Source: an uncultured Pirellulaceae bacterium (GTDB taxonomy: Bacteria; Planctomycetota; Planctomycetia; Pirellulales; Pirellulaceae). Taken from it: 64,000 nt of DNA. The position numbers were made by a program, and so were the translations under genes. The notes under the pieces were generated by a model, which was given only the letters and a program-made list of their open reading frames with translations, was not told the origin of the DNA and did not search any database. Location of the stretch: NCBI GenBank assembly GCA_938083195.1, contig CALKCK010000018.1:157109-221108 (forward strand), written 5' to 3'. Positions 1 to 9,968 of this stretch are shown piece after piece. Within the stretch, counting starts at the first letter, position 1; each line of letters begins with the position of its first letter.

Positions 1-2
1 AT

Positions 3-3000
3 CTGTGGTGGACTAGTCCTGGAGACAATGGAGGTGTGCACTTTAATTCTGGGGTTCAGAATAAGTGGTTTCATATCTTGAGCGAAGGTGAAGTCGGAAC
101 CAATGACAACGGTGACGATTATGATGTCACGGGAATTGGAATTGAAGATGCTGCCCAAATTGCCTATCGAGCACTTAACACTTATCTGTCGGTGAACTCT
201 CAATACCAGGATGCTCGGGCAGCGGGTGTGCAGGCTGCTGAAGATATTTTTGGTAAAAACACGCCAGAGCACACTGCCACGAAGGATGCATGGGATGCAG
301 TCGGTGTTTATTCCGAAGATGTCGTTGTTGAAACCGTAGATGAAGTGTTTCCAGGTTCGATGATTTACGCATCGAGTGTCGTGGGCACCATCCCGGAGAT
401 TGGTTCGCGAAACCTCGTGATTGAACTCGATGCGGGGCAAACGTTGTCGGTTATCGTCGACGCAGATCCAGGAATCGTTCCAAGTATTGATGTCTACGAT
501 CCAGCTGGAACCTTACTCGCCTCGGGTACTGTGACGGGAACTCGCGCGATGGTTAACGTGGTGTCAATCGCTGACGCGGGCGAGTACACCATTGAGATTG
601 ATTCGACCAGTGCGATTAATGGTAGCTTTGAGGCACAGGTTGTACTCAATGCTTCGATGGAAGACGAATTGGTCACCCTGGTCGATAACGGTTCACTGGC
701 ACAGGCTCAGGATATCATGAGTTCGAGCATGGACCTTGCCCCCTTCGCCGCCGAGCGAATGGGAGCTTTTGGTGAGTTTGAAATTCGTGAGATTCCTTTC
801 TTTGCCGGAGAGAATTTTGAATCAGGAAGTTTTGGCGGAGGCTGGACAACGAACTCAAGCCAGACTGATGGGAGGATTCAAATTCTCGACAGCAAAGCAA
901 CTGGCGAAGGTGATTTCGGGATGTTCATGGACACCACCGGAACAGGCTTTTCAAATCTAAATGAAGCCATTTGGTCGGTCGATTTATCCACACGTTCGAA
1001 CCCGTTCCTTAATTTTTACTATGCTTCCTACGATGATGAGAACGATGTTCTCCCCTCCTCATTTAACGGAACCTACAACGGTGACGGAGTCTCGGTTAGC
1101 GACGACGGAGTAACGTGGCACACTATTTTGACCGATAGCGTGACTGACAGTGGCGACTGGAAGCAGATCTCAATCAATCTTGGTGATTTGGCTGACACCG
1201 TTGGACTGCAGCTGACTGAAGATTTTCAAGTTAAATTCCAGCAATATGATGACGATATGCTGGGCTCGGATGGACGCGCCTACGATGGTATCAGTATCAC
1301 TGAAACTGAAAAGTCGGAGGATTGGTATCAGGTTAATTTGACCGCGGGTGATGTTGCCACGTTTGCGGTTGGGCAACTGGGGGATGCGGGCTATGTCGAT
1401 CTTGAACTTTACGATTCAGCTGGGACGCTTCTACAGACCGGCGTTTCGGGCCTTGGCTCAGACGGACATATCAGCCAATTTGTAGCTGACCAAACCGATG
1501 CTTATTTTGCCCGTCTTGTCGGTTCGGTTACCTCTTACGGACTCGTCGTGACTCGCGGTGCTGATTTTGATACCGGCTCGGGAGCGACGACGCCTCAGGA
1601 CATCACGCTGCCGGGGAATGTTGTTGGTTATGTGGATACCGTTTCTAAAGGAGTTGCTGATCCAGACGCGGCCTCGGATCGCCAGGTGATGGATAACTTC
1701 TTTGATGGAATGACACTTTCAAATAATGTTACTGGCGGAAGCGTTTACGCTGTCCGCACCAGTTTCCAGGCTCCTTCTGGTTTACATGTATTTGCTCCTT
1801 CTCCAACCAATGGATCTGGCTGGCAAGCCGGGGTTGATGAGCTTCGAGCTGATTTTGCAATTCCACAGACGCAGGTAACGATTCTTGTGGGTGCGGAAGA
1901 AAGCGAAACGGATATGGGAGTAATTCGAGCCTATGATGTTGAAGGGGTTGAGATTGATGAGGCGTTCAGTCGTCCACTTAATCCAGGTGAGACTCAAGTC
2001 ATTCGCGTTAACAGTCCAACGCGGCAGATTGCCTATATCGTCGCGAGCGGTTTTCAAAATGATGTGACGCCGCTGGACACAATTGGATATGAAGTTCCAC
2101 AAGAGGCGGCTGACTATTATTCGGTCGATGTTCAGCCAAACTCATTGGTAGATGTCATGGCGACGCTACCTGGATCAGGCGAATTCTTGTTCGAGAACGG
2201 ATTGCTGGACGGTGGAGTGAATCAACTTCAAATCGAATTAATATCTTCGACGGGTGCAGTTGTGGCCTCTGGCGATGAAAGTTTGACTTATTACTCCGAG
2301 TTTGGCGGAACCTATCAAGTGCGAGTGAGTGCTTTGGCAGGCGAAGGTAATTATGTGTTAGGAGTCACCGCCGAGGAAGAAGTTGGTCGGTTCAACCTAG
2401 GGGATCTTGGATTTGGCGTGGCGGTCACAGATTCCGCCTCCGGTACTGGATACTTGATGTACTCCGTAGAAAACCTCTTTACAAGATTCAGTTCGGATCA
2501 ACCGTTTAGCCAAAATGCGAAACACGTGATCGCAACTCGCTTTGTCGGTGGGCAATGGGAATACAACGACAACTTTGTTTGGCGACAATTCTCTAAAGCA
2601 GACGGGGATCGCTTGATTGCCGAGGTCGACTTTAGCAATGATACGGTAACTTCGATGAACGGCGTTTACGGTTCGGTTGGTGGAATCCAAAAAGGATTCT
2701 ATGCTTCGGACATTACTTTCGAAGCGAATAGCTGGAGATCGAGTTATAACTTCGGAGAGTTTGGAATAACGGGTACGTTCTTTAAAGCTACGGAAACATT
2801 AACGTTTGAAATTGGCGATCCAAAATACGGAATCGCGGTGGATGACGCTGCGACCGGTACCGGATACATGATGTACTCAGAGAGTTTGTTATCGAGTCGA
2901 TTCTCGGCTAACCCACTGTTTAGCCAAACATCAACCAATTTGGTCGCTGTTCGCTTTTCCAGTGGAAATTGGGAGTACAACGATAACTACAACTGGCATT

Positions 3001-3206
3001 CGTTCACTATCCAAGAGTATGACCGTTTGCTCGCTGAGATTGATTTTGACGCAGATTCCATCAGTTCGCTGGTAGGAACGGAGGGTCTAATCAATGGTAT
3101 GGAATCTGGATTTACCGGATCTGACTTAACCTTCACTGCCGATAGCTGGCGAGGTTCAGCTAATGATGGAGAGTTCGAAGTTTCGGGTACGTTCTTCGCA
3201 GTCTAA
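3..3206 (+). CDS. M4 (thermolysin-like) metalloprotease, C-terminal part with long secreted tail; 5' end outside window
   Basis: The reading frame is open to the left edge, so this is a truncated gene. The first in-frame GTG (36) is an internal valine, not a start. The opening residues contain DNGGVHFNSG, the thermolysin-family motif carrying the second catalytic His (His231 in thermolysin). A typical M4 C-terminal helical domain follows, to about residue 85 counted from base 36. The HEXXH zinc site must lie upstream of the window. The tail then has a PPC-like beta domain (about 105-205), a MAM/jelly-roll-like stretch (about 260-425), two further PPC-like domains (about 430-510 and 690-785), and two tandem copies of a 138-residue unit (2400-2795 and 2814-3203). 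Such tails usually serve secretion or surface attachment. The protein is probably a secreted protease. No PEP-CTERM or LPXTG-like sorting signal is visible at the C-terminus. It ends 50 bases before a bidirectional terminator. Confidence 0.85.
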   Translation: MWWTSPGDNGGVHFNSGVQNKWFHILSEGEVGTNDNGDDYDVTGIGIEDAAQIAYRALNTYLSVNSQYQDARAAGVQAAEDIFGKNTPEHTATKDAWDAVGVYSEDVVVETVDEVFPGSMIYASSVVGTIPEIGSRNLVIELDAGQTLSVIVDADPGIVPSIDVYDPAGTLLASGTVTGTRAMVNVVSIADAGEYTIEIDSTSAINGSFEAQVVLNASMEDELVTLVDNGSLAQAQDIMSSSMDLAPFAAERMGAFGEFEIREIPFFAGENFESGSFGGGWTTNSSQTDGRIQILDSKATGEGDFGMFMDTTGTGFSNLNEAIWSVDLSTRSNPFLNFYYASYDDENDVLPSSFNGTYNGDGVSVSDDGVTWHTILTDSVTDSGDWKQISINLGDLADTVGLQLTEDFQVKFQQYDDDMLGSDGRAYDGISITETEKSEDWYQVNLTAGDVATFAVGQLGDAGYVDLELYDSAGTLLQTGVSGLGSDGHISQFVADQTDAYFARLVGSVTSYGLVVTRGADFDTGSGATTPQDITLPGNVVGYVDTVSKGVADPDAASDRQVMDNFFDGMTLSNNVTGGSVYAVRTSFQAPSGLHVFAPSPTNGSGWQAGVDELRADFAIPQTQVTILVGAEESETDMGVIRAYDVEGVEIDEAFSRPLNPGETQVIRVNSPTRQIAYIVASGFQNDVTPLDTIGYEVPQEAADYYSVDVQPNSLVDVMATLPGSGEFLFENGLLDGGVNQLQIELISSTGAVVASGDESLTYYSEFGGTYQVRVSALAGEGNYVLGVTAEEEVGRFNLGDLGFGVAVTDSASGTGYLMYSVENLFTRFSSDQPFSQNAKHVIATRFVGGQWEYNDNFVWRQFSKADGDRLIAEVDFSNDTVTSMNGVYGSVGGIQKGFYASDITFEANSWRSSYNFGEFGITGTFFKATETLTFEIGDPKYGIAVDDAATGTGYMMYSESLLSSRFSANPLFSQTSTNLVAVRFSSGNWEYNDNYNWHSFTIQEYDRLLAEIDFDADSISSLVGTEGLINGMESGFTGSDLTFTADSWRGSANDGEFEVSGTFFAV
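2400..3203 (+). repeat. Two tandem 138-residue domain copies at the protease C-terminus
   Basis: The unit starting at 2400 (GDLGFGVAVTDSASGTGY) is repeated from 2814 (GDPKYGIAVDDAATGTGY). Shared landmarks in the same order are MYS, RFS, FSQ, WEYNDN, DRL(I/L)AE(V/I)DF, GF..SD(I/L)TF, SWR and GEF...GTFF. The period is 414 bases. I do not recognise the fold. It may be a carbohydrate-binding or surface-attachment module. Confidence 0.85.
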
Positions 3207-3256
3207 TCCAGCAAACATCAATTGATTGCTAGAATCGATTGGTGAACGCTCAAACG

Positions 3257-3289
3257 AAAAAACGCCCTCTGACGAGGGCGTTTTTTTTT
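3257..3289. terminator. Bidirectional intrinsic terminator between convergent genes
   Basis: A 13-bp perfect stem (3257-3269 with 3274-3286) has a 4-base loop (TGAC) and a T run on the plus strand. The matching A run gives a T tail on the minus strand. It separates the plus-strand protease from the minus-strand citrate synthase and can serve both. Confidence 0.9.
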
Positions 3290-3381
3290 GAGTTGAATTC
3301 GAAGGGGCCGGCCGCCGAGGGGTCTTCGAGCACGATCTATGCCGTGCCCAAAATGAAAATGCGGCGGGGAATTCTAATTTG

Positions 3382-4668
3382 TTATCGATTTTCGATAGAA
3401 ACAAATTCTCGTACATTGGGACCGTTGTAAATCTGTCGTGGACGACAAATTCGCTTGGACGGTGATTCGTGCATTTCTTTCCAATGGGCAATCCAACCAG
3501 GTAATCGTCCCATTGCGAACAACACGGTGAACATGCCAACTGGAATTCCCATGGCACGGTAAATGACTCCTGAGTAGAAGTCCACGTTAGGGTAGAGCTT
3601 CCGCTTCACAAAGTATTCGTCTTCTAGAGCGACCGTCTCAAGGCGCTGAGCAATCTCAAAGAGTGGGTCGTCAAGATCCAGTTTGTTGAGAAGTTGATCA
3701 CACGCTTTTTTGATGATCTTGGCTCTTGGGTCAAAGTTTTTGTAAACACGATGGCCAAAACCCATCAGTCGAAACCCGTTTTCTTTATCTTTTGCCATCG
3801 CAACGTACTTGTCCACGTCGCCACCATCGTCTTGGATTTGCTGAAGCATGGAAACAACTGCTTCGTTGGCGCCTCCATGAAGAGGGCCCCAGAGGGCACA
3901 AATTCCGGCTGAGATAGAGGCAAAAAGGTTTGAATCGGCTGATCCAACCATTCGGACCGTTGAAGTGCTGCAGTTTTGCTCATGATCGGCATGAACGATA
4001 AGTAGCATGTTCAGTGCTTCGATAAACGTTGGGTCCGCCTTGTAGGGCTCACACGGGACCGAAAACATCATTTGAAGGAAGTTTTCGCAGTAAGACAGAT
4101 CGTTTTGCGGATAGGCGAACGGCTGTCCTGCAGATTTGTTGTGACTGTACGCGGCTATGGTTGGTAGCTTGGCCATCAGCCGTCTAATGGAGATTTCGAC
4201 CTGCTCTGGGTCGTGAGGATCTAGCGAATCCTGGTAAAACGTCGACATTGCGCTGACAACCGACGACAGGATGGCCATTGGGTGAGCGTCTCGGGGAAAA
4301 CCGTTGTAAAACAGACGCATGTCCTCGTGAAGCATCGTGTGATGACGGATTGAGTCACGAAAGTCGGCGAGTTCTGTTTGGTTAGGTAATTCACCATAAA
4401 TCAAAAGGTAGGAGACTTCCACAAAATCGCAGTTCTTCGCCAGTTCTTCGATTGGATAGCCGCGGTACCGCAAAATGCCCTCTTCTCCATTGAGAAAAGT
4501 GATCCCGCTCTGCGTGGAACCAGTGTTTACATAGCCCTCGTCGATGGTGATCAGACCCGTTTGCTTTCGAAGAGCACCGATATCGATCGCTTTCTCGTTT
4601 TCCGTCCCTTCGACGACTGGAAATTCCAACTCATGACCTTCGCACTCAATTTTGGCCATTTTCGACAT
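3382..4668 (-). CDS. gltA: Citrate synthase (type II, hexameric-type GltA)
   Basis: The enzyme condenses oxaloacetate with acetyl-CoA to citrate, the entry step of the TCA cycle, in the cytoplasm. The 428 residues match the usual length of the bacterial type II enzyme. The catalytic His of GPLHGGAN, the His of MGFGHRVYKNFDPR and the Asp of YPNVDFYSG are all present. The N-terminal beta region (MSKMAKIECEGHELEFPVVEG) is typical of GltA. The start is an ATG preceded by AGGAA. It faces the protease gene across a shared terminator. The 330 bases upstream should hold its promoter, but no strong consensus is visible. Nothing is odd in the protein. Confidence 0.97.
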   Translation of the reverse strand: MSKMAKIECEGHELEFPVVEGTENEKAIDIGALRKQTGLITIDEGYVNTGSTQSGITFLNGEEGILRYRGYPIEELAKNCDFVEVSYLLIYGELPNQTELADFRDSIRHHTMLHEDMRLFYNGFPRDAHPMAILSSVVSAMSTFYQDSLDPHDPEQVEISIRRLMAKLPTIAAYSHNKSAGQPFAYPQNDLSYCENFLQMMFSVPCEPYKADPTFIEALNMLLIVHADHEQNCSTSTVRMVGSADSNLFASISAGICALWGPLHGGANEAVVSMLQQIQDDGGDVDKYVAMAKDKENGFRLMGFGHRVYKNFDPRAKIIKKACDQLLNKLDLDDPLFEIAQRLETVALEDEYFVKRKLYPNVDFYSGVIYRAMGIPVGMFTVLFAMGRLPGWIAHWKEMHESPSKRICRPRQIYNGPNVREFVSIENR

Positions 4669-4996
4669 AGATCTTGTTCCTGACGTTACGGTAATACTCG
4701 CATTTTATGGTATGAGAGCATGATCGGGCGATCGGTCGCTTCTCACAACCTATTTCCGAAAAATATCTCACGTGGCAACAAGTCTAACTGTTTTTTTCGC
4801 TTAAGGAAACGTGCCCGAATATTAGGAAATATCGGTGATACAACGTAATTGTTGCATTCGCCTGACGATTCTTCGTTGAAACCGTCCAAGGGTCAGATGC
4901 CTTTTGCAAGGGCGTTCGGCGGGGCAGCGCGATGAATGCGAAGAATGGGCGTTGACTACGCACAATAAACCCGAGCGAGTTAAATCACGTCAAAAT
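4669..4996. other. Intergenic region upstream of citrate synthase
   Basis: This 328-base gap between the ppiC-like stop and the gltA start has no credible ORF. It holds the probable gltA promoter on the minus strand. A TAAAAT -10-like hexamer lies about 45 bases before the ATG without a good -35. A small inverted repeat, CAAC-N6-GTTG, lies near 4840-4856. Nothing else was recognised. Confidence 0.4.
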
Positions 4997-6535
4997 CTAG
5001 TTTTCTAACAAGGTCGAACTTTGATCTTCGTTAAGGAAGTATTCGATCGGAATCAGTTTTTTCATTTTGGCGAGATGTTCCCGATATGCTTCTGATCCTC
5101 GAGTTGATTTGATCTGTTTCTTGATTTCCGTTTGAGCTTCGAGGAACGGCGTGCGTGTAGCTTCCGTTCTTTCGACTACGCGGACAATGTGAAAACCATT
5201 TTGAGTCTCAATAATATCGCTCAAATCTCCAATAGGAGCATTGAAGATAAAATCATTGATCTTTTTAGAGGCTAGAGAGCCTTTGGTAGTCCAGTCGTAT
5301 CTGCCGCCACCAGAAGCTTTAAAACCGTGTGAACTCGCTTTGGCGACGGCTGAAAAATTTCCGCCATAAACGAGGTTGTTGCCGAGAGCTACAATTGATT
5401 TTTCAGCGGCTTCACGTGAGGTAGAGCGATCAAAGCGAATGACAATCTGTTCCCAGATACACCTTGCAGGTTTTTCGTAGTCCTCGATGTTATCGCGGTA
5501 GACTTTCAGCATTTGTTGATGTGTAATTTCGTTGTTTGCTCTGAGTTGTTGCCCAAGAAAGAACTTGGTTATTTGTTCCTCGGCCCACCTTTTTCTGTGC
5601 TGCCTCAGCGAGCTTCCCATGGCTCGCAAGTTGGCATCCAGCTCATTTTGTGATTTTAGACCGCTGCTTTTAAGCATTTCAGGTAGAGCACTTTTGTCAA
5701 ATTGTTCTTCTGCTTGTGTGAGCACTTGTTCAACGTCGGATCCTTCGGGAAGAGATTGAACGACTCCCACATAGAGGATTTTTTCTTCAACGTACTTGGG
5801 TAGCATTTTTGGAATTAATTTTTTTCTCTCTTGTTCTTTTATCGATGCAGCCGCTTGAGGCATAAATTGTTGAATCATCTGATTTGTCTCAAGTAGTAGG
5901 TCACCGACAAAAATTGGGTGTCCCCCCACGAGTGCTAAAACTTGCCCAGGTTCAAAAGAAACGGAGTCCCTTTTAATTTCAGACGTACCACCTGTCTGAC
6001 GCCCTTCAAAAAGAGAGGGTGAGCTTATCGGTGGCTTTTCCTGTATTTCCTTTTTGGGAATAGCATCTTTTCGTTTCATGGGGCGGAACGCATTGTTGCC
6101 GTCACTGGTCGGCATGCGAACGGGAGCAGTAATTTGTGTTTGTTCCCGAATAATAGAATTGAGTGGAGTTTTGTTTTCTAATTTAAGGTCGCTCGTTGGC
6201 AATCGTTGGTTTGGAATTTGGCCGGTCGTTAACGGGCCTTGGGGGTTAAATCCAGAAAATTCAGTGTTTGGATAAGTCGAGGGATAAGTCGGTTGGAGCG
6301 GTGGGTTGATCGTAGGCGGCGTGGTTTTTTCCCACGTGATGCTGGCTGGTGTTTTAGAGGTGTTCTTTGGTTTTTGATTGGCGGTTTCGTCAAGTGAAAA
6401 ATAGGGATCTGGGGTCGATTCCAATTGAGGTTTTAACTGGACAGTTGTCCCGAAAATCAAAGATGGCACGATGAAAATAAAGGCAGAGGTTAGAAATGCC
6501 AAAACTGGTTTGAAGCAGTGTTGATTTTTGTGCAT
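4997..6535 (-). CDS. Exported PpiC/SurA-type peptidyl-prolyl isomerase
   Basis: This is a predicted parvulin-family foldase acting outside the cytoplasmic membrane. From the ATG at 6535 (preferred over a GTG three codons upstream) it has a signal peptide whose hydrophobic core is about residues 9-30. A Pro/Thr/Asn-rich linker runs to about 190. A SurA-N-like helical region follows (about 200-330), and one rotamase domain lies at about 350-460, with the FSAVAKASSHGFKASGGG and NGFHIVRVVERTEA landmarks of PpiC domains. The low-complexity linker of about 150 residues is longer than in SurA. It lies between gltA and mfd on the same strand with gaps of 110-330 bases, so an operon is uncertain. Substrates are unknown; outer-membrane or secreted proteins are the likely clients. 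Confidence 0.85.
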   Translation of the reverse strand: MHKNQHCFKPVLAFLTSAFIFIVPSLIFGTTVQLKPQLESTPDPYFSLDETANQKPKNTSKTPASITWEKTTPPTINPPLQPTYPSTYPNTEFSGFNPQGPLTTGQIPNQRLPTSDLKLENKTPLNSIIREQTQITAPVRMPTSDGNNAFRPMKRKDAIPKKEIQEKPPISSPSLFEGRQTGGTSEIKRDSVSFEPGQVLALVGGHPIFVGDLLLETNQMIQQFMPQAAASIKEQERKKLIPKMLPKYVEEKILYVGVVQSLPEGSDVEQVLTQAEEQFDKSALPEMLKSSGLKSQNELDANLRAMGSSLRQHRKRWAEEQITKFFLGQQLRANNEITHQQMLKVYRDNIEDYEKPARCIWEQIVIRFDRSTSREAAEKSIVALGNNLVYGGNFSAVAKASSHGFKASGGGRYDWTTKGSLASKKINDFIFNAPIGDLSDIIETQNGFHIVRVVERTEATRTPFLEAQTEIKKQIKSTRGSEAYREHLAKMKKLIPIEYFLNEDQSSTLLEN

Positions 6536-6645
6536 GATGATCACGCCGTACCGGTTAAAAGTCAGTTAAAACAAAGAGCTTACGCATGTGCGTTCGCTTT
6601 GGTTCACAACTCCCGCGCAGAAGTTGGCGGGGAAGAATAGATAAA

Positions 6646-9600
6646 TCAGGTAGCTGGTTGCAAGAGTGATTTCACAAGTGCAAGCATTTTTGTCGGGTGA
6701 ATTTTCCCTTCTTTCAAAGTTACCATCGCCGTTTGATCGTCAATGATGCGAATGATTGGCCTGATTTTTGAAAGTTGTGAAAAACGACTGCGATCCTGAA
6801 ATTTAAAAGTGAGGTACTTGTCTTCCATCGAGATAGAGAGAATCTGGTAGACAGCGGCTTCTAGTTTCAATTCTGAAAGAGAAAGTAGACGCCGTACAGG
6901 TGGCGGGATTTTTCCAAATCGATCTCGCAGTTCATTGCGAAGCTCTTCGATTTGGTCGAATCTCTCCAAGCGGGTTAGTCGCCGATAGAGGTCAATTTTT
7001 TGGCGCCGGTCAACGACGTAGCTATCCGGTAGAAAAGCTGCCACAGGTAGGTCTACTTCAACATGAATTGATAGCTTTGCCGGCATATGTTTTAGATGGC
7101 GAACCGCGTTTTCGAGAAGTTGACAGTACAGTTCATACCCAATGGTGGCGATGTGGCCGCTCTGTTGGGTTCCGAGTAAATTGCCAGCACCGCGGATTTC
7201 AAGGTCGCGCATTGAAATTGCGAAACCAGCTCCCATATCGCTAAACGTTTCAATGGCCTGGAGTCTTCGGGCGGCTGTTGGATTAAGGTGTTTGTGTGGT
7301 TCGATCAGCAGATAGCAATAAGCCTTATGCTTGTAACGCCCTACTCTCCCCCGCAATTGGTGGAGATCGGAGAGTCCGTAACGATCTGCGTCATTAATAA
7401 AGATTGTATTCGCATTGGGAATATCAAGTCCGCTTTCGATGATCGTCGTTGCGATAAGCACATCGAACTTCCCAGCGATAAAGTCGGTCATAACTTCTTC
7501 GAGTTCAGTTTCGTTCATTTGACCGTGGCCAAATCGAAAGGTCGCTTCAGGGATCAAAGACTCGAGCTTTTGCTGAATCAAATGAATGTCATTCACCCGG
7601 TTATGAACAAAAAATACTTGTCCACCCCGATTCAGTTCGCGGAGGATTCCAGTTCGGATGATTTCGTTATTAAATCGTAGGACTTTAGTCGCGACGGCCG
7701 ACCGATCATCGGGAGGTGTTTCGAGGTTGGAGATGTCACGAACACCGACGAGTGACATGTGAAGTGTCCGCGGGATTGGTGTGGCAGACATCGTGAGCAC
7801 GTCGACCGAACTCCGAATCGATTTAAGTCGTTCCTTATGTTCGACACCAAACCGTTGCTCTTCGTCGATAATGACCAGCCCGAGATTAAAAAACTTTACG
7901 TCTTTTGAGACCAATCGATGGGTCCCTATGACGATATCCACGCCGCCTTTTTGGAGTCGTTCGACATTTGCTTTTAATTCTTGCGTTGAGCAGAATCGAC
8001 TTAGTTTTGCGATGTCGAGTGGGAATTCACCCATTCGCTCTTTGAAGTTTTTGTAATGCTGTTCGGCTAAAATCGTTGTGGGAACCAGGACCCCCACTTG
8101 ATATCCGTTTTCTACTGCTTTGAAGGCAGCTCGCATCGCGACTTCAGTTTTTCCAAACCCCACATCTCCGCAAAGCAGGCGATCCATTGGTTGGGCACGC
8201 TGCATGTCCTGTTTGATCGCTTCGATAGCCGTTAACTGATCTGGAGTTTCTCGGTAGGGGAACGAATGTTCGAATTCGCTTTGCCATTCAGTGTCGGGCG
8301 AGAAGGCAATTCCGGGGCGGCCATCCCGTTTTGCTTGCAGTTCGATCATCTCGGAGGCTAAATCTTCAATCGCGGATTCAACGGACGCCTTTTGTTTGGC
8401 CCACGATTTCCCTCCGATTTTTGCAAGAGTTGGTCGAGTCTTGGAGCCACCGATATACTTTTGAACCAGATCGATTTTGGTTGCGGGAACGTAAATTTTC
8501 GTTCCGCCATGGAACTCCAGGGCGAGGTGTTCGGTTCGTTGGCCATCCTTGTCGAGCATTTCCAAGCCGCGAAAGCGACCGATGCCATGGGATAGATGAA
8601 CAATTAAATCGCCTTCGCGAAGATCGAGAAAGCTATCGATGGCTTTGCTTAACCGGCGGCGTCCCTTGCGCCGGAGTTCGGTGCGGTGAAACATCTGATC
8701 GCAACCGATGACGATCTGGAAAGACGCGCGATCACGGAACCCTTGATGAACACAGCCGAGGCCAATTTGGAGCCGCCCTCCTGCGGCGGCAGCGGTTGAT
8801 GAAAGAATTTCCCGCACCCGTGGGATCTCACCCTCGACCCGAGCCATTACAAAAATTTCGTATTCTTCTCCCGACGGGTCCCGGGCAAGCCGATCCACCT
8901 GGAGCTTGAGGTCACCTATGTCTCCGCTAAATTGCTCGACCGTGTCGATCGGTAATTGATAGACGGACCCCAGATGTCCGGAGGTAACTCGACTGGCGGT
9001 AGCCGCTGGTAGTTTTGCCCAGCGACGATTGATTTCTTCCCAGCTGTGAATTGTTTCTGAGCTGGAAATTCTTTCGGTATACCTTTTTGCCTGCTCGCTC
9101 AGTGCTTCGGGTTCGAGTAATAGCAGTACCGTGTCGTCTGGAATGAAATCCAACAAACAGCCATTTTCAGGGCCATCTTGCGTGACGACTGTGATTTCGA
9201 TTTGTTGTAGTTCAGCTGAACTGCGTTGGTTAGCACATTCAAACTGTCGGAGCGATTCGACTTCGTCGTCGAATAGTTCTATCCGAACTGGATTCTCCCA
9301 GTCCGGGGCATAAACGTCCAGGATTCCACCTCGGATGGAAAATTCACCTGGTAATTCGACTGCCGATGTTTGGTGAAATTCTTGTTCAAGTAGCCACGCT
9401 GCAAATCCAGTAATATCAATTTGATCACCGACGGCGATGCGTTTGGAATTTCCAAAGATTGATTCTTGCGAAGGAGTTGGCTGTAGAAGCGAAGGGACGG
9501 TCGCCACAATGACTGGGCTTTTGTCACCGGCAAGGAGACCTTTAATCAAGCGGAGGCGGTCTCCGTATTCGAGGTCGAGGTGGACACCAGCACTCGAGGC

Positions 9601-9891
9601 TGGCATGCAGGCTGGAAATCGCTCGAGTATTCCTTCAAAAAATGTAGGTAGGTCGTCCAGTAAATCATCTTGTGTTTTGCCATCCGCCACGACGACAAGA
9701 ATGTTTTTGAACTCCTGAGCCAAGGCGCTCGTCAGAAGCGCGCAAGATGATCCCCAGACAGAATCGAAGGTTGCCGTTTCACCCCGCCGGAGCGATTCGA
9801 CACAAGCAATAAAGTCTTTGCTACGAACAAAATTTTCTGACAAAGCGAGTAAACGCTTGGAGGTCAGGTCGTGCGACGGAACATCAGACAT
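6646..9891 (-). CDS. mfd: Transcription-repair coupling factor Mfd
   Basis: Mfd is an ATP-driven DNA translocase that removes RNA polymerase stalled at lesions and recruits UvrA. The protein has 1081 residues, a normal length. An N-terminal UvrB-like region is followed by the CarD-like RNA-polymerase-interacting domain (about 415-490, with GDLIVHLSHGIGRFRG). The translocase has Walker A GDVGFGKTE (about 573), the DEEQ box (about 677), motif III TMSATPIPRTL and RIGR-like motif VI (QLRGRVGR). The C-terminal TRCF domain lies at about 960-1060. The ATG start has no clear Shine-Dalgarno sequence. It follows the phosphatase gene on the same strand with a 77-base gap. Confidence 0.97.
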   Translation of the reverse strand: MSDVPSHDLTSKRLLALSENFVRSKDFIACVESLRRGETATFDSVWGSSCALLTSALAQEFKNILVVVADGKTQDDLLDDLPTFFEGILERFPACMPASSAGVHLDLEYGDRLRLIKGLLAGDKSPVIVATVPSLLQPTPSQESIFGNSKRIAVGDQIDITGFAAWLLEQEFHQTSAVELPGEFSIRGGILDVYAPDWENPVRIELFDDEVESLRQFECANQRSSAELQQIEITVVTQDGPENGCLLDFIPDDTVLLLLEPEALSEQAKRYTERISSSETIHSWEEINRRWAKLPAATASRVTSGHLGSVYQLPIDTVEQFSGDIGDLKLQVDRLARDPSGEEYEIFVMARVEGEIPRVREILSSTAAAAGGRLQIGLGCVHQGFRDRASFQIVIGCDQMFHRTELRRKGRRRLSKAIDSFLDLREGDLIVHLSHGIGRFRGLEMLDKDGQRTEHLALEFHGGTKIYVPATKIDLVQKYIGGSKTRPTLAKIGGKSWAKQKASVESAIEDLASEMIELQAKRDGRPGIAFSPDTEWQSEFEHSFPYRETPDQLTAIEAIKQDMQRAQPMDRLLCGDVGFGKTEVAMRAAFKAVENGYQVGVLVPTTILAEQHYKNFKERMGEFPLDIAKLSRFCSTQELKANVERLQKGGVDIVIGTHRLVSKDVKFFNLGLVIIDEEQRFGVEHKERLKSIRSSVDVLTMSATPIPRTLHMSLVGVRDISNLETPPDDRSAVATKVLRFNNEIIRTGILRELNRGGQVFFVHNRVNDIHLIQQKLESLIPEATFRFGHGQMNETELEEVMTDFIAGKFDVLIATTIIESGLDIPNANTIFINDADRYGLSDLHQLRGRVGRYKHKAYCYLLIEPHKHLNPTAARRLQAIETFSDMGAGFAISMRDLEIRGAGNLLGTQQSGHIATIGYELYCQLLENAVRHLKHMPAKLSIHVEVDLPVAAFLPDSYVVDRRQKIDLYRRLTRLERFDQIEELRNELRDRFGKIPPPVRRLLSLSELKLEAAVYQILSISMEDKYLTFKFQDRSRFSQLSKIRPIIRIIDDQTAMVTLKEGKIHPTKMLALVKSLLQPAT

Positions 9892-9968
9892 GGAGAGAGT
9901 ATTCTAATGAGCCAGTGGAGCACCGCCAAGTGATCAACGGTTCTGAAAATTACTGGTGGCGGTTTTTG

